From: Arenicola marina | Taxonomy: Eukaryota; Annelida; Polychaeta; Arenicolidae | Direction: 5' to 3' | Assembly (NCBI GenBank): GCA_964019135.1 | Contig: OZ025256.1 | Coordinates: 18,173,911-18,237,910 of the forward strand | Length of the DNA stretch: 64,000 bases | Part shown: in pieces, positions 34,091 through 45,145 of the stretch | Position numbering within the stretch: the stretch's first letter is position 1 | Layout of the letters: each line of letters opens with the position of its first letter | The notes under the pieces: generated by a model | Database searches by the model: none | The model's input: only the letters and a program-made list of their open reading frames with translations | What the model was told of the DNA's origin: nothing | Translations under genes and position numbers: made by a program

Positions 34091-34349
34091 GTTAAACTAC
34101 AATTAGTCGGTGAATGTGTAAAATTCGCATGTGGAGCAAATCAATCTTTGCAGTCGCTGTATATATATAGGTCACTGCGTCACCACGCACACAGCCGACG
34201 TTCGGCAGACTGAAACGAAAGCAGCGCCAGTTTATCACGAGTGTCGGCTGTCTGTCTGGTTGCGAGTTCTCCACACGTATCAGTGTGCTGGCTCACTTGC
34301 TCACCCTGTAACCCACCCCCAGCTCCATTACAAGCACACCAGCCCCTCG
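34091..34349. other. single-copy stretch between satellites
   Basis: No coding similarity was recognised. It could contain the ADI1 5'UTR exon and promoter if the satellites are intronic, but nothing in the sequence settles this. Confidence 0.4.
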
Positions 34350-34512
34350 CCGTCAAATTCAGCCCCATCCCGACTGAGCCTCTCACCCTCAGTCCCATCC
34401 CGACTGGACCTCTCACCCTCAGTCCCATCCCGACTGGGCCTCTCACCCTCAGTCCCATCATAACTGGGCCTCTCACCCTCAGTCCCATCATAACTGGGCC
34501 TCTCACGCCTAT
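34350..34512. repeat. 30-bp tandem repeat, about five copies
   Basis: Units contain CTCTCACCCTCAGTCCCATC followed by CCGACTGGGC or ATAACTGGGC. Confidence 0.9.
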
Positions 34513-34519
34513 CGGGACC

Positions 34520-34820
34520 GGCCGGGTAGCTCAGTGGGTTAGAGCCTGAAAGTTCAGACGTTACAGTTCTGACACTCAGTCACAAGAACAAGTGTCAGAA
34601 CTGTAACGTCTGAGCTTTCAGGCTAAGTGGGTTAGAGCGCTCGCATTGAGTGCTCCGGCCACCTAACGGCACGTGAATCGGTGGTTCGAGCCCTGCTGTG
34701 GCCATATCTGTGTGGTCGCAGGACAAAGATCCCATGTCCTTCTTTGCAAAGAGTTGGGGGTTACCCCCGGAGACATGCATCCACTCTCCCTTCCTTCTCC
34801 CAATTGACGCGATATGACAA
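34520..34820 (+). mobile_element. tRNA-derived SINE, family A, with a foldback insertion
   Basis: Begins GGCCGGGTAGCTCAGTGGGT (box A-like). Box B GGTTCGAGCCC is at 34683-34693. The body then matches the minus-strand copy at 13877-14108 (GTGTGGTCGCAGGACAA, GGGGGTTACCCCCGGAG, ACGCGATATGAC). It is interrupted after box A by the element at 34543-34624. Confidence 0.85.
34543..34624. mobile_element. foldback (MITE-like) element, family F2, inside the SINE
   Basis: The arms AGCCTGAAAGTTCAGACGTT and the inverted AACGTCTGAGCTTTCAGGCT continue inward through GTTCTGACAC, with a spacer of about 16 bp. The SINE segment AGTGGGTTAGAGC is duplicated on both sides (34533-34545 and 34626-34638), marking the insertion site. 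Its ends match those of 15216-15305. Confidence 0.88.
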
Positions 34821-35137
34821 AAAAATGGTTAAAGTGTCCTGAATATGCAACCAACCGTCGAATCATTTTTCTAATACCATTATATGGACCCTAGGTAGTT
34901 GCTTAGTAGAGTAGCAACAGTGGCACGTAAGTCTTAGCCGTCTTTCATCCAACCTCATTTCATTGTCCCGAAACTGATGTCTTGCCGAGTGAAAAAGCCT
35001 GCGACAACCCACTCAATGGTTGTGCTCTCTTCGAACACTTCTTCCGTGTCCGCCCGGGACGTGGGGGGTTTTGGCGGCAAATACTGTCTAAAATCTGATT
35101 TGTGATTGACAAGAAGAAGCGTAAATCACTTCCTTAA

Positions 35138-35505
35138 AAACTAGTCTACAATTGCTTAAACTCTTGTCTATGATTCCTTAAAAACTAGTGTATAATTCCT
35201 TAAACCCTAGTATAATATTCCATAAAACCTAGTATATTAGTATAATATTCCTTAAAACCTAGTATTTTAGTATAATGTTCCTTAAAAACTAGTATTTTAG
35301 TATAAATTCTTGAAAACCTAGTATAATATTCCTTAAAACCTAGTATTTTAGTATAATATTCCTTAAAAACTAGTATTTTAGTATAAATTCTTGAAAACCT
35401 AGTATAATATTCCTTAAAAACTAGTCTACAATTCCTTAAAAACGAGTGTTACCTAGTCTAAAATTCCTGAAAACCTAGTATAAAATATTCATTAAAAGAA
35501 ATTCT
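35138..35505. repeat. AT-rich tandem repeat, irregular units of about 25-32 bp
   Basis: Units alternate CCTTAAAAACTAGTATTTTA, GTATAATATTCCTTAAAACC and shorter relatives. No coding potential. Confidence 0.85.
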
Positions 35506-36976
35506 TAAAAATTACCATAATTTCTGGGGTATAAGTTGCACCTGTGTATAAGTGGCACCTTCGGTGTAGGATTTGCCTGTGTGTCGAAGCACTGTGTGCC
35601 TGAAGGTGCAGTTGAAATAATGTTAGGCTATGGAAATAATTGATTTGTAAATGCAGACAACATATAAAGCATTGCAATTGCATTTATTATTGTAATTAAT
35701 TATATTAGCTTAGGTCATCTTACAAACTCACTGCCCTCCTCACTCAGTGCCCAAGTCTGAGCCAAACACCTTGAAGTTCTTTGCGGCTGACATTGGTATA
35801 GATTTACTTCCTTGCGGATGCCATACTTGATATTCTGACATGTGCCCACCATTGTTAACCCTTCTCGCAATTGCATTTAACTATAGTCGGCGCGTTTAAT
35901 ATCTGCCGCCTCGCTTTCGTAAATATTTTTGTCCGTGCACCATTTTCAGCCACGATTTATGCATTTATTTGCTCCATTACATGAGACCCGTGTGATTTTA
36001 ACTTACTTGAAAGCGTATCTTGCTTAATAACAGCAGAACACGATAGTCTCCAGCATGAAGTATAGCAGACGAATGTGTGTTGACAGCCCCCTTTTTATGA
36101 CGTCGTAAGGTGAAGGTCATATTACTGCGTTTTCATTGGTTAAAAGAAGTAAGCCTACGGAAGAGTCTAATATCAGGCACTAGAAAAGGGGACAGAGCAT
36201 CAGGTGCCCATGCACATTTTCTAGACTAGCAGTAATTTTAGCGTCTCAAAGCAAAAGCAATTAAAAAAGGAATGAGTTTGTAGCTTCAATGTTCATATAA
36301 TTTTATATGAGAAGAAACTATAAACGCATGTAAGCTTAATTCAAGTTACGGCTTGACATTGACACAACCTAACCCCTCTGCCCAAAATGCCAGCAATACT
36401 ATCGCCCACAGACATGACAGATGACAAGGTTCACAGAGCGACGGCCATAGCGAAACTTGTCTGCTTCGTTTGCGTGAAACTCATAATGTTGGCATCATGT
36501 GAATTCTTTTGACAACAGCGACTGTGAGTACGCCAAATTCTGTTGGGTCTTTGGTTTAAGTTGACAAATATAAACTGATTTTAGGCTTGTCAATGAAACA
36601 TTTCGTGTCAAATTAGAAAACGAGGCGGCAAATAGTTTCCGTGCCGACTATAGGCGCCCCCACACACTATTTCTTGTCGAAGGCTGTAATAACTGATGGA
36701 TGAATGTTTCTTTGATGGGTACTTGAAGCACAGTTTCAGCAGCACCAGCTTAACACCCCACGGCTTACAGGCGATGGAGCAGGCAAACCAGTGAGGCATT
36801 GTTTATCTAGGGGTCCCATAGTCATCATTGGCAGGGTGCCCAATTTTGACTTAAATCGTAGAGTGGCGTAGAGTAGCTGGGCGTAGAGTAGAGGGGCATG
36901 GTTTGGGAAGAAAGTGGCAGTTGTTGGTGTAACTGGGGACAGCTGCTGCCACGACGCAACGTGACGGCCGCTAACA
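35506..36976. other. no feature recognised
   Basis: AT-rich sequence without recognisable coding similarity, RNA gene or repeat family seen elsewhere in the window. Confidence 0.5.
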
Positions 36977-37024
36977 TAGCCCTGTAACATGGCCCACCGG
37001 CCGCAGGGCCATGTTACAGGGCTA
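36977..37024. repeat. perfect short inverted repeat
   Basis: 19-bp arms TAGCCCTGTAACATGGCCC and the inverted copy, with a spacer of about 10 bp. Confidence 0.85.
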
Positions 37025-37167
37025 CCGCTAACAGTGCAGGCAGTGTTGTTGGGGCCATCGCTCCGGGGAGCTCTCCGTACAGACGCCCTCCCCGTAGCGA
37101 CCTTTAATCCATATGCCTGATATCAGAACTAAGCTTACCTGTACAGTACAGTAAAGTACTACCACAT

Positions 37168-37292
37168 GTGCCTCAATCGTGGGTGGGTGGGGCGGGAGGG
37201 GGGGGGGGGTGGCTTCACACATATGTCATATAAAGATATGTGTGAAGACGGCCCCCTCCCCCTCCCGCCCCACCCAATCACGATTGAGGCAC
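37168..37292. mobile_element. foldback element with G-rich/C-rich stem
   Basis: Arms GTGCCTCAATCGTG and CACGATTGAGGCAC enclose a G-rich/C-rich stem, then CTTCACACATAT pairs with ATATGTGTGAAG around a short loop. The architecture resembles 14484-14615, but the sequence is different. Confidence 0.8.
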
Positions 37293-38825
37293 CTGTGCCT
37301 GTGCCTACAAACTTATATAAATCACTAGCCGCCCCGCTAGATATAATACATACTCTACTCGCAGTTATTTGGTGTGCGCAATTCCAGAAAGAGTCATAAC
37401 ACATAAAACATGTACGAACGATGAAAGTGGCAGAAAATATAGGTACTTCTTACCTGAACAGAATCAAACCCGACACCAGACACTGCTAGAGACTGATCAA
37501 CGGCTTGCCGTGTGGACAGGTGGATCCACAGGTCGCACACATCCAACATCGTGTACGCGAACAGTCGCGAACCCGTGGGTCGGCAAGCTCCGCTTTTATA
37601 ATGGAGTCGAAGGCAGAGTGGTGGGCGGGACCTGCGGCAAAGGCTTGTCTCGGGCTCGCCAGCCAGGCGGGGCTTTGCAGCCGATCCGCAAGGCATAAGT
37701 TACTCGTGTTGGCAAGGGATCACATATATTTAGGCTACCACGTGCGCTCCGGATAATATATAGCGACAAAATATATGATGGTTAGATGGTCGGGATACAT
37801 ATGGGTCGTAGATCTAATAGCCTAATTTAAGGCGTTACATTTTGGGGTATGGTCAGGTTGTAAGTCGAACAAAACATTATTTGAAAGGACGGTGAGTACA
37901 AATCATCTTGTGCATCGTAAAGAGTATATATCAAAGATAAAGTATGGATAATTTCACATTTTTAAGGTAAAGTAAAATTGAAAATAAGCAAGTTGAATAC
38001 GAAAATGTAGTGTTTTGAGAGAGCCCATTTGTGACATGGGGAGGGTGCATGTCATCGGATTGAGATTGTAATATAACGTGGATGTCAATTACAGAGACAA
38101 TTGTAAACTCTCAAAGAACATAGTTGGAGCTTATAAATTAAATAAACATAATGATAATTAAGCATTTCTTACTAATAAATAAAACGTCTCGCTATCAATG
38201 GTGTCGGACGAACGCTGTCTGTCCTTTGGGTATGCAAAATCTTCTCTTTCGCTCCAGTTTTGGCGCATGATTTATCAGATCGCACACCTTGGTTGCTCAA
38301 ATATTTAGTTTATAGATTATGCCGTATAAGCTACTTTACACACCTTTCTTCAATAATAAATGAGCGACAAAAAATGGCACAGCAATAGCTGTCCAAATGT
38401 TACGTCCGACACCAACGTCGTATATTTACTGCAGCCCTAAAACGCACGGGAAAGAATACTGTTGGATTTAGTCCAATCACGGAACTGTTGTAACAGGCGT
38501 CCAGTCGTGCCTCCCTCCCTGCCTGTTGTTCTCTTGGATACAACGCCACAAGGTTGGGGCTATGTTGGATTCATCTTTGCGCGTCACGTGTTTGTAAGCG
38601 CGGGAAAAGCCTCTTCGCAGCAGAAACAAATTACCACACCACCGACAAGGCTGTCTGTCCTAATATGTTACCGACATTATGTTACGTGCGACCCCTTACT
38701 GGCTTATTAAGGCTAGCATAGTGATGCCGAAATGTGTCAACGTTAGCATTTTCTGTAGGAGAGCCATGTAACACAAGCCTACGCACAGTCTCGCGATAGA
38801 TATAATGGATGACTGTTGAGCCCTC
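37293..38825. other. no gene recognised
   Basis: Includes a GC-richer patch at 37480-37700 with GGGCGGG and a patch at 38470-38640 with CCAAT and CACGTG. These could be promoter-like, but there is no linked exon. No function assigned. Confidence 0.4.
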
Positions 38826-39115
38826 AAATGTAACACTTTTCCACTAATGTAATAACCCACAAATGTAACAATTTTTTTCCATCTAATGTAACAAAACCAA
38901 CAAACATAGTAACTTTTTTCCCGCAAATGTAATATCGCCTTCAAATGTAACAACAAATTTCCCGCAAATGTAACATCGCCTTCAAATGTAACAACAAATT
39001 TCCCTCAAATGTAACAAAACCTCAACCGCAAATGTAAAACTTTTTCTCCCTCTAATGCAGTAAACTTTGTCAACCACAATTGTAACAACCATTTTCCCTC
39101 TAATGTAACAATTTC
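38826..39115. repeat. irregular AT-rich tandem repeat
   Basis: Repeated CAAATGTAACA/CTAATGTAACA cores every 20-28 bp, for example CGCCTTCAAATGTAACAACA twice near 38937 and 38977. Confidence 0.75.
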
Positions 39116-39738
39116 CCAAATCCGATTTACAAGGTCTCCGGTAACAAATACTTAACAGATGTACAGTAAAGCTTCTCTATTCTAAGCCCAGACTTATACA
39201 AAATCGATCGGGTTTGAGAAGTGGTCGGGCAGAGAGATGTCACTTTATTCATTTATGTCTACTCGCATGCGCCAAAAAGTTTCCGAATGGCTGGACTGAT
39301 CCAAATGATGATTTTGTTCATTGATTGTGTTTTTCGATACTCGGTTATCGGCCGCACATGGCTCTGCATCGCACGCCGAAGTGTGGCTAAAATGCGGTGG
39401 ACGTTGAATGGTGGACCAGAGTTTTAAGATGTTTTGAACCTGTAATTGGGCCAAACTTTCCAAAAGAAGCCAAGATTCTGTCTATTAGAGGAATGCAAAA
39501 ACCAAAAATAGAACTTCAAATACAATGCAAGGTTTGGAGGCCTTTGTGCATGGTGATTTCAACGATGAATCCACGCGTCTGTAATCCATAGTGAGTGACC
39601 ACACCTTTTCTTAAGTTTTCTCCAAGATACATCCGCCGAGGACTTTTCTGGTATTGTTTTTAGTTTGATAGTGTCCTCGCCAATGCTTCAAAGGGCTGCA
39701 AATGTCGTTAATCGTATCAACCAACTATGGCATATGGT
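39116..39738. other. no gene recognised; possible transposon end
   Basis: CAGTAAAGCTTCTCTATTCT at about 39163 resembles ends of pogo/Tigger-type transposons, but no matching inverted end or transposase was found. A short open frame (39397-39591, plus) has no recognisable domain. Confidence 0.35.
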
Positions 39739-40736
39739 GGCATATTTGTGCCGATCTCGCGTTCTGGCCCCCGCGTTCTCGCTTGCTGTGGCTCCGGGCG
39801 TAGTTCTCCTAGTTCACGTCCAGAGCCATATCCCGGCGACCGGAGCCATAGTCCAGCGCACGGAGCTATAGTCCCGCGCAGGGGGCCATAGTCCAGTGCA
39901 CGGAGCCATATCCCCCAACCGGAGTTATAGCCTGGAGCCATAGTCCGCGCCCACAGTCATAGCCCAGTGCTTGGAACAATCACTCCACGGTTTATTGTAG
40001 GAACATTTTTCGTAGTTCACGGCGCAGGCCACGACTCCTGGCACGAGCTATGGCTCCGTAATCTGAACTTGTGCTCTAGGCTCCGGGCACGGGCAATGTC
40101 TCTGGGCTCTGGGCTATGGCTCTGGCCTATGGCTCTGGGCTATGGCTTAATACGTTGGACTATGACTCCGGGCGCGGGCTATAGGCCCCTGCGCTGAACT
40201 ATAGCTCCAAGTGCGGGTTATTGCCCCGGCCTATGGCTCCGAGCGCGAGCTATGGCTCCGGGCTATAGTCCCATACGCTGGGCTATGGCTTCGGGCGCGG
40301 GCTCTCTGTGGCCCGCCCTTGCCTTCTCGCGTCCTCGCCCTTGCGTTCTGGCGTGCGCGGTCTTTTTGTGCCAGGCGAGAATGCGAGATAGCGAGTGGCA
40401 CAAATACGCCTCCATAATGGTAGCATATTTGTGCACGCGAGAACGCGAAGACGAGAACGCCAGGGCGAGATCCCGAGAACGCCAGGGCGAGAACGCGAGG
40501 GCAAGAACACGAGGGCGAGAACGCGAGAATGCGAGGGCGAGGTAAATCTCGCGTTCTCTCCGTCGCGTTCTTGCCCCCACGTTCTCCTCTTCGCGTTCTC
40601 ACGTTCTTGCTCGCGTCCTCGCGTTCTCCTCTTCGCGTTCTCACGTTCTCCTCTTCGCGTTCTCACGTTCTTACTCGCGTGCGCGCCCTTTTTGTGCCAG
40701 GCGAGAATGCGAGATAGCGAGTGACACAAATATGCC
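39739..40736. mobile_element. CpG-rich composite foldback of about 1 kb
   Basis: The ends GGCATATTTGTG and CACAAATATGCC are inverted. An internal inverted pair of the same motif (near 40400-40435) marks a nested structure. The left half carries GGAGCCATAGTCC-type units and then the inverted CTATGGCTCCGGGC. The right half carries GAGAACGCGAGGGCGAGAAC-type units and then inverted TCGCGTTCTCACGTTCT. No protein is encoded. Confidence 0.75.
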
Positions 40737-43021
40737 AACAATAACCAACCAATATTTGAACCCTTATGGGCAGACCTCTGCAATCTTATGATAATCTGTT
40801 AATGTTATTGACCATCGCTTCGTAAGTCTTCCCTTACAACCTGGTCTCCCCATCGCGAGGTTCCAAGCTGAGAGGACGAGCAAGCAAGCAGCAAGAAAAA
40901 CTCAATGTATTTGAATGTTTTTTCTCTATTTGCATCTTGACGCAAAGCAAAAGCAATATACTATGGTCAATAGCGGAGTTCTGTCCAGTGTGTACCCAAA
41001 ACTTTTCAATTTGTCTCACTGCATATTCAGTGGTCTAAAGTTGCTTAGTATTTTCGGAAATTGTCTTCTCATTACAGTGAACATATGCAACACTTTCGCT
41101 CTTGGCTGCGGGAAATATTAAGAAGGGAACAGTCGTCTCTAATTTACCTCTGTCTGTTCTGTTCGTCCAATACGTTAGGTTATCTTTCGTCATTTGTTCC
41201 TATTTTATATATATCCAGATATATTTCTCAATCTATTAAAGCATTAAACGTTATTTGCCGTTATAAACATTAAATTTAAATTTAAAAGTCATACAATATA
41301 ATGCAGAAAAACACATTTATGTCTGTCCCTGTTTCGTCCGACTCCAAGTACTACCACCTCCAGGAAAGTCATTAATTCCCAGTAAACTACTATTTAAACT
41401 ACCTTCTGTGCTATATTATTGTAAATTTAAGATGATTACCTTCATATTTTTCGTTACATTTCATCAGTTTTCGGACCAAAAAAATGTGTCAGTCATGTCA
41501 GGCTTTGGGTAACGCCTTAGCGTATTATGACCCATATATACTGCTCCCTTGCCAGCAGGAATGACCGAAGGGACCAATCATTTGATTTTTAGAGGGGGGG
41601 GGGGTGGGGGCTATGTTTTTTTTATGGAGGCATTTAATTGTTTGCATACATATTTTTGGCGGGGCCCATAAGCAGCAAATTTTTTGGCGAAAAATATGCA
41701 GAAAATTATTCAATGAAGGTTATTAAATGTTCAAGAAAAAGCCATAGCCCTCCCAGCCCCATGTATCAAATGGCCAGACCGTACTAATAGGTGACATGAA
41801 ATATTTGTTACAAATATTTTTAAAATATATCTTTGCTCTAAAAAGGTATATCTTTCATCACAAATGTCAGCTCTCTCTGGTATCACGGGGATGGGGGGAG
41901 GGAGGGTGAGGGGACACTATTAAACCAATTTGGTGGGGGGGGTTCCGAGGATGCCCATTTATTCCTGGTCGAGCGGACATTTATGATGAAAAAAGATATA
42001 CCTATAGAGCGAAAACTTGCAACGGGGAGGCGGGGGGGCGCAGACCTGAAAATGTGCGACATAGGGCCGGTCAAAAATCTACACTGAAATAAAACGCCCC
42101 TACCGAGCGGATTTTGGCGGTAAAATGCCCTTTTGCTGCTACTTATGCTGCACGGATTCTTAGATGACAGATTGTTTGCCCCCAAGATATGTCCAGCGTG
42201 TTTTTTTTTGTTTTCGAATTAAATTTTCTGAAATTGTCCCTCTAATTTTAAAACTCGATCTACTTTATTTATGAGAAGCCTTGTCTAACGGGACATAGCA
42301 GTGCTTCTTTGGGGGTGATTTCATCGTTCAAAGTTACTAGTCGTTTACTTTTAGTCAAATTTCAGGATGTCTTTGTCTGACTTAATCTGAAAAATGAAAC
42401 GCTGTAAGAAAATGGCCAACTATCATGGACGAGAGCAGACAGTGCTTGCCATGACCGACACGTTCCCACAACTCAGTCAATAAGGCTGTATGTCAATATG
42501 TAGGCATACGTTTGCATTATAGCATGGAGATGACACATCATGACATCCACTATCAGGTTCTAATCGAATTAAAATTATTTGACACATAGCTGGCTATGCA
42601 TACGCGAATAAAGAAAGACATAAATAGCTACATGTTTGTAATTCGGATAATTATAATCCTGATGATATTGAGGATTAGTCATATTCATAAAGTAATCAAT
42701 AATAGTACAAGAGACTCCAATTAAGGCCCGCACATGGCCGCTATCATTAGAGCCACCTAATGGATACATAAAAAAAAACACGTAATGTATTATAACATAA
42801 TATATAATATCATTTATGTATTTATTGCTATGTTTTTAAGAAAAAAAAGTGATTAAGTCCCAACAACGAAGCATGTTTTCTACATTCAATCAGAGCGATT
42901 TCCATGAAACTATTTATTTTTGAGCAAAAAAACAGATACAATCTGTGAAAAGAGCATTTAGATAAGAGATTCAATTTAAGATATATACCAAATTATTGAA
43001 TTAAGTTTGAAGCCTTGTAAG
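40737..43021. other. gene-free flank of the retrotransposon array
   Basis: AT-rich, with G runs near 41597-41615 and 41890-42030. No exon, RNA gene or known repeat was recognised. The last five bases before the array (GTAAG) are the candidate target-site duplication; the partner would lie beyond the window. Confidence 0.45.
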
Positions 43022-43125
43022 TGTAGCGTTCGAGTGGTATTTTCGCATGCAATGATCCCACCGCTGTCACCAATGTAGCGTTCGAGTAGTATGGTCGCAT
43101 GCAATGTTCAGCAGCAGACAAGCCA
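43022..43125 (-). repeat. 52-bp tandem duplication of the LTR end plus primer-binding site
   Basis: TGTAGCGTTCGAGT at 43022 and again at 43074, with the PBS complement ATCCCACCGCTGTCACCA in between. So the LTR itself now contains a PBS copy. Two LTR ends are seen in most LTRs and three in LTR 2 (45902, 45954, 46006). Confidence 0.88.
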
Positions 43126-43142
43126 ATCTTAAAGTTCTGGGA

Positions 43143-43148
43143 TTTATT
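43143..43148 (-). terminator. LTR polyadenylation signal
   Basis: AATAAA on the minus strand, about 120 bp before the LTR 3' end, in the position expected of an R-region signal. The same motif is present in the other LTRs. Confidence 0.65.
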
Positions 43149-43188
43149 TTGTAGTGGAATATATATACATCAATCCATCGTGGTGAAT

Positions 43189-43600
43189 GTTAACCCCGAT
43201 GTTAACCCTGGGTTACAGATGTTAACCCTGGGTTACAGATGTTAACCCTGGGTTACAATGTTAACCCCGGGTTACATATGTTAACCCCTGGGTTACAGAT
43301 GTTAACCCTGGGTTACAGATGTTAACCCTGGGTTACAATGTTAACCCCTGGGTTACAGATGTTAACCCTGGGTTACAGATGTTAACCCTGGGTTACAGAT
43401 GTTAACCCTGGGTTACAGATGTTAACCCCGGGTTACAGATGTTAACCCCTAGGTTACCGATGTTAACCCTGGGTTACAGATGTTAACCCCTGGGTTACAG
43501 ATGTTAACCCCTGGGTTACATATGTTAACCCCTGGGTTACAGATGTTAACCCCGGGTTACAGATGTTAACCCCGGGTTACCGATGTTAACCCCTGGGTTG
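43189..43600. repeat. 20/21-bp minisatellite inside the LTR
   Basis: About 20 units of ATGTTAACCCTGGGTTACAG and its CCCCTGGG, CCCCGGG and TACCG variants. Each unit is nearly self-complementary (GTTAACCC against GGGTTAC). Copy number differs between LTRs and accounts for most of their length variation (882-1008 bp). Confidence 0.93.
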
Positions 43601-43684
43601 CTGGTAGGCCGGAGCGCTGACTGGATCTGTCCCTCGCTGGCTGCCTGCCTGACTGACTCTCCCCGGATCGCCACAGCGGCCCGC

Positions 43685-43693
43685 TATATATAT
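43685..43693 (-). promoter_or_regulatory. putative LTR TATA box
   Basis: GGATATATATAGCGGG on the minus strand lies about 340 bp from the LTR start, a plausible U3 position. If it is used, transcription starts between here and the minisatellite, placing the repeats in R/U5. Confidence 0.6.
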
Positions 43694-44029
43694 CCTGAAC
43701 ATGAATATTCATAAGCTGCGCTGCCGTTCTGCAGACCAGCGTGGACGGCAACAACCACTGCGTTTAAACACTTCTGTACACGCATATATACACCACAACA
43801 ATCCAGAATACCAACTTAAATGCAAAGTACAATCATTCTCCCATCAAAGTCTGGTTCTAGAATAAACAAGTACTCACGCAAAAGAACTTGAACGTACTAT
43901 TTAAGTAACCGATCCGTCGTAACTACTCTCTCTCTCTCTCGCTCTGTATCAGAGACAGCGCTTCACCCGTACGGGCAATTATCCGTGGTTAAAATAGTCA
44001 CTATAGTAGACAATCTGTTTTTCGTTACA

Positions 44030-44044
44030 TTACCCCCTTCTCTG
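44030..44044 (-). promoter_or_regulatory. polypurine tract next to the 3' LTR
   Basis: Minus strand AGAGAAGGGGGTAA directly before the LTR TGTA end. This is the normal plus-strand priming site of an LTR element, and the same tract occurs at the equivalent place in every unit (for example 46901-46914 and 49556-49569). Confidence 0.8.
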
Positions 44045-44407
44045 AAAGAGTGTGACCTCACACCTAGATTAACCTATACGAAAAACACAATCGTAAATAA
44101 CGTGCAGAAAGACACAATACACAGTAAAGTAACGTTAGAGTCTATAATGTAGGCGCTCGGCGGAATGGGACATCGCCGGCGAACGATTCGAACTGCAGTC
44201 TGACTCCGCTACTGCCTCTTCCGCAGCGGCTGCAGACGTCATCAGGGAGGGGAGACGGCGCTAACGTGGCGGGAGCGACAACTCGACCACCTTGCCGTCT
44301 TCTGTCTTGTCCGTCAAGCCTAATATATCCATGGCCAGCGCTCCATGGGGCTTTCCACAGGTACTTGAGGTAGACAGGCATGTCTGGGACTAGCGCCGGC
44401 TCTAACT

Positions 44408-44932
44408 TTATTCGAACTGCAGTCTGACTCCGCTACTGCCTCTTACGCAGCGGCTGCAGACGTCATCAGGGAGGGGAGACGGCGCTAACGTGGCGGAAGC
44501 GACAACTCGACCACCTTGCCGTCCTCTGTCTTGTCCGTCAAGCCTAATATATCCATGGCCAGCGCTCCATGGGGCTTTCCACAGGTACTTGAGGTAGACA
44601 GGCATGTCTGGGACTAGCGCTGGCACCAACTTCAGGCATTCCACTCCACCAGAAACTTCTGGTAACGTTGCACTTAAGGTTTTACGGACACCCGAATGAC
44701 CTCCAACACGATGATTATAGACGTACTGGAAGATCTTTGCATGGATCGTTTCTGGAGATAGAAAACGTTTCACTTGGACACCTGGTTTCTGAGCTTCTGT
44801 TTTGTAAAACAAGAGACCACCTAACAGTTCAATGCTGGTGAATCTCGCCCAGTAGCTTCTCAGCGGCAGCAGCTTTTGCCAGCGGAACTCTTCTGGCAGC
44901 TTGCTTGATTGGCGTCGCATCACTGGTATCAA
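44408..44932 (-). pseudogene. pol remnant: junction across the lost RT/RNase H, then the start of integrase
   Basis: The first ~34 residues are an out-of-frame reading of the upstream pol piece. The homologous part begins near LLGGLLFYKTE and contains YVYNHRVGGHSGVRKTLS, the first half (His-X3-5-His-type) of the integrase zinc-binding HHCC domain. It then runs into unrelated sequence, so the catalytic integrase core is absent. The same form recurs in the other units (47579-47013, 50234-49668, 52985-52512, 58684-58160, 61269-60712). In unit 5 a 1-bp deletion near 55727 shifts the frame. Confidence 0.75.
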
Positions 44933-45110
44933 TTAAATGCTTCACCAGACTAGTGCGACCCAAATCGGCTTTAGATTTGGCAAACACATGTGCATATTTG
45001 CAGAGCAATTTCTTCACGTCCTTTTGCTGCACTGACGTGAGTTCCAACCTTGATTGCTTCCACAGAGTTTCAAGGTGATCAGGAATATCGCTGTCATCTG
45101 CACTGCACAT
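44829..45110 (-). pseudogene. pol remnant: linker just before the reverse-transcriptase domain
   Basis: 93 codons with KKLLCKYAHVFAKSKADLGR, SLVKHLIDTSDATPIKQAAR and an end at LLGEIHQH, recognisable as the segment preceding RT in Ty3/gypsy pol. The RT and RNase H domains that should follow are deleted at this point in every copy. It is intact in all seven complete units (47757-47476, 50412-50131, 53163-52882, 56042-55761, 58862-58581, 61456-61175). Confidence 0.8.
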
Positions 45111-45145
45111 GCCGCTATTTTCTTCAACAGTTTCTTCATCCCCAT

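Larger units (their letters stand above)
43022..44029 (-). repeat. LTR 1 (leftmost, 3' LTR of the array)
   Basis: 1008 bp. Its PPT-side terminus is mutated (CGTTACA on the plus strand against CGCTACA in the others). It starts with the duplicated end segment at 43022 and 43074. Confidence 0.9.

Noticed and set aside
34520..34700. Possible tRNA gene with box A and box B
   Set aside because: No cloverleaf or anticodon stem could be formed; the same sequence with a non-tRNA body recurs at 13877-14108, so it is a SINE.
37369..37756. Overlapping open frames in a GC-richer patch as a gene
   Set aside because: No similarity recognised on either strand, and the patch may simply be CpG-rich; kept as unassigned.
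39163..39600. Pogo/Tigger-type transposon
   Set aside because: Only one end-like motif was seen; no matching inverted terminus and no transposase similarity in the adjacent open frame.
43189..43600. Interstitial telomere repeat because of TTAACCC/GGGTTA motifs
   Set aside because: Hexamers are in inverted orientation within a 20/21-bp unit and never form a run of telomere repeats.
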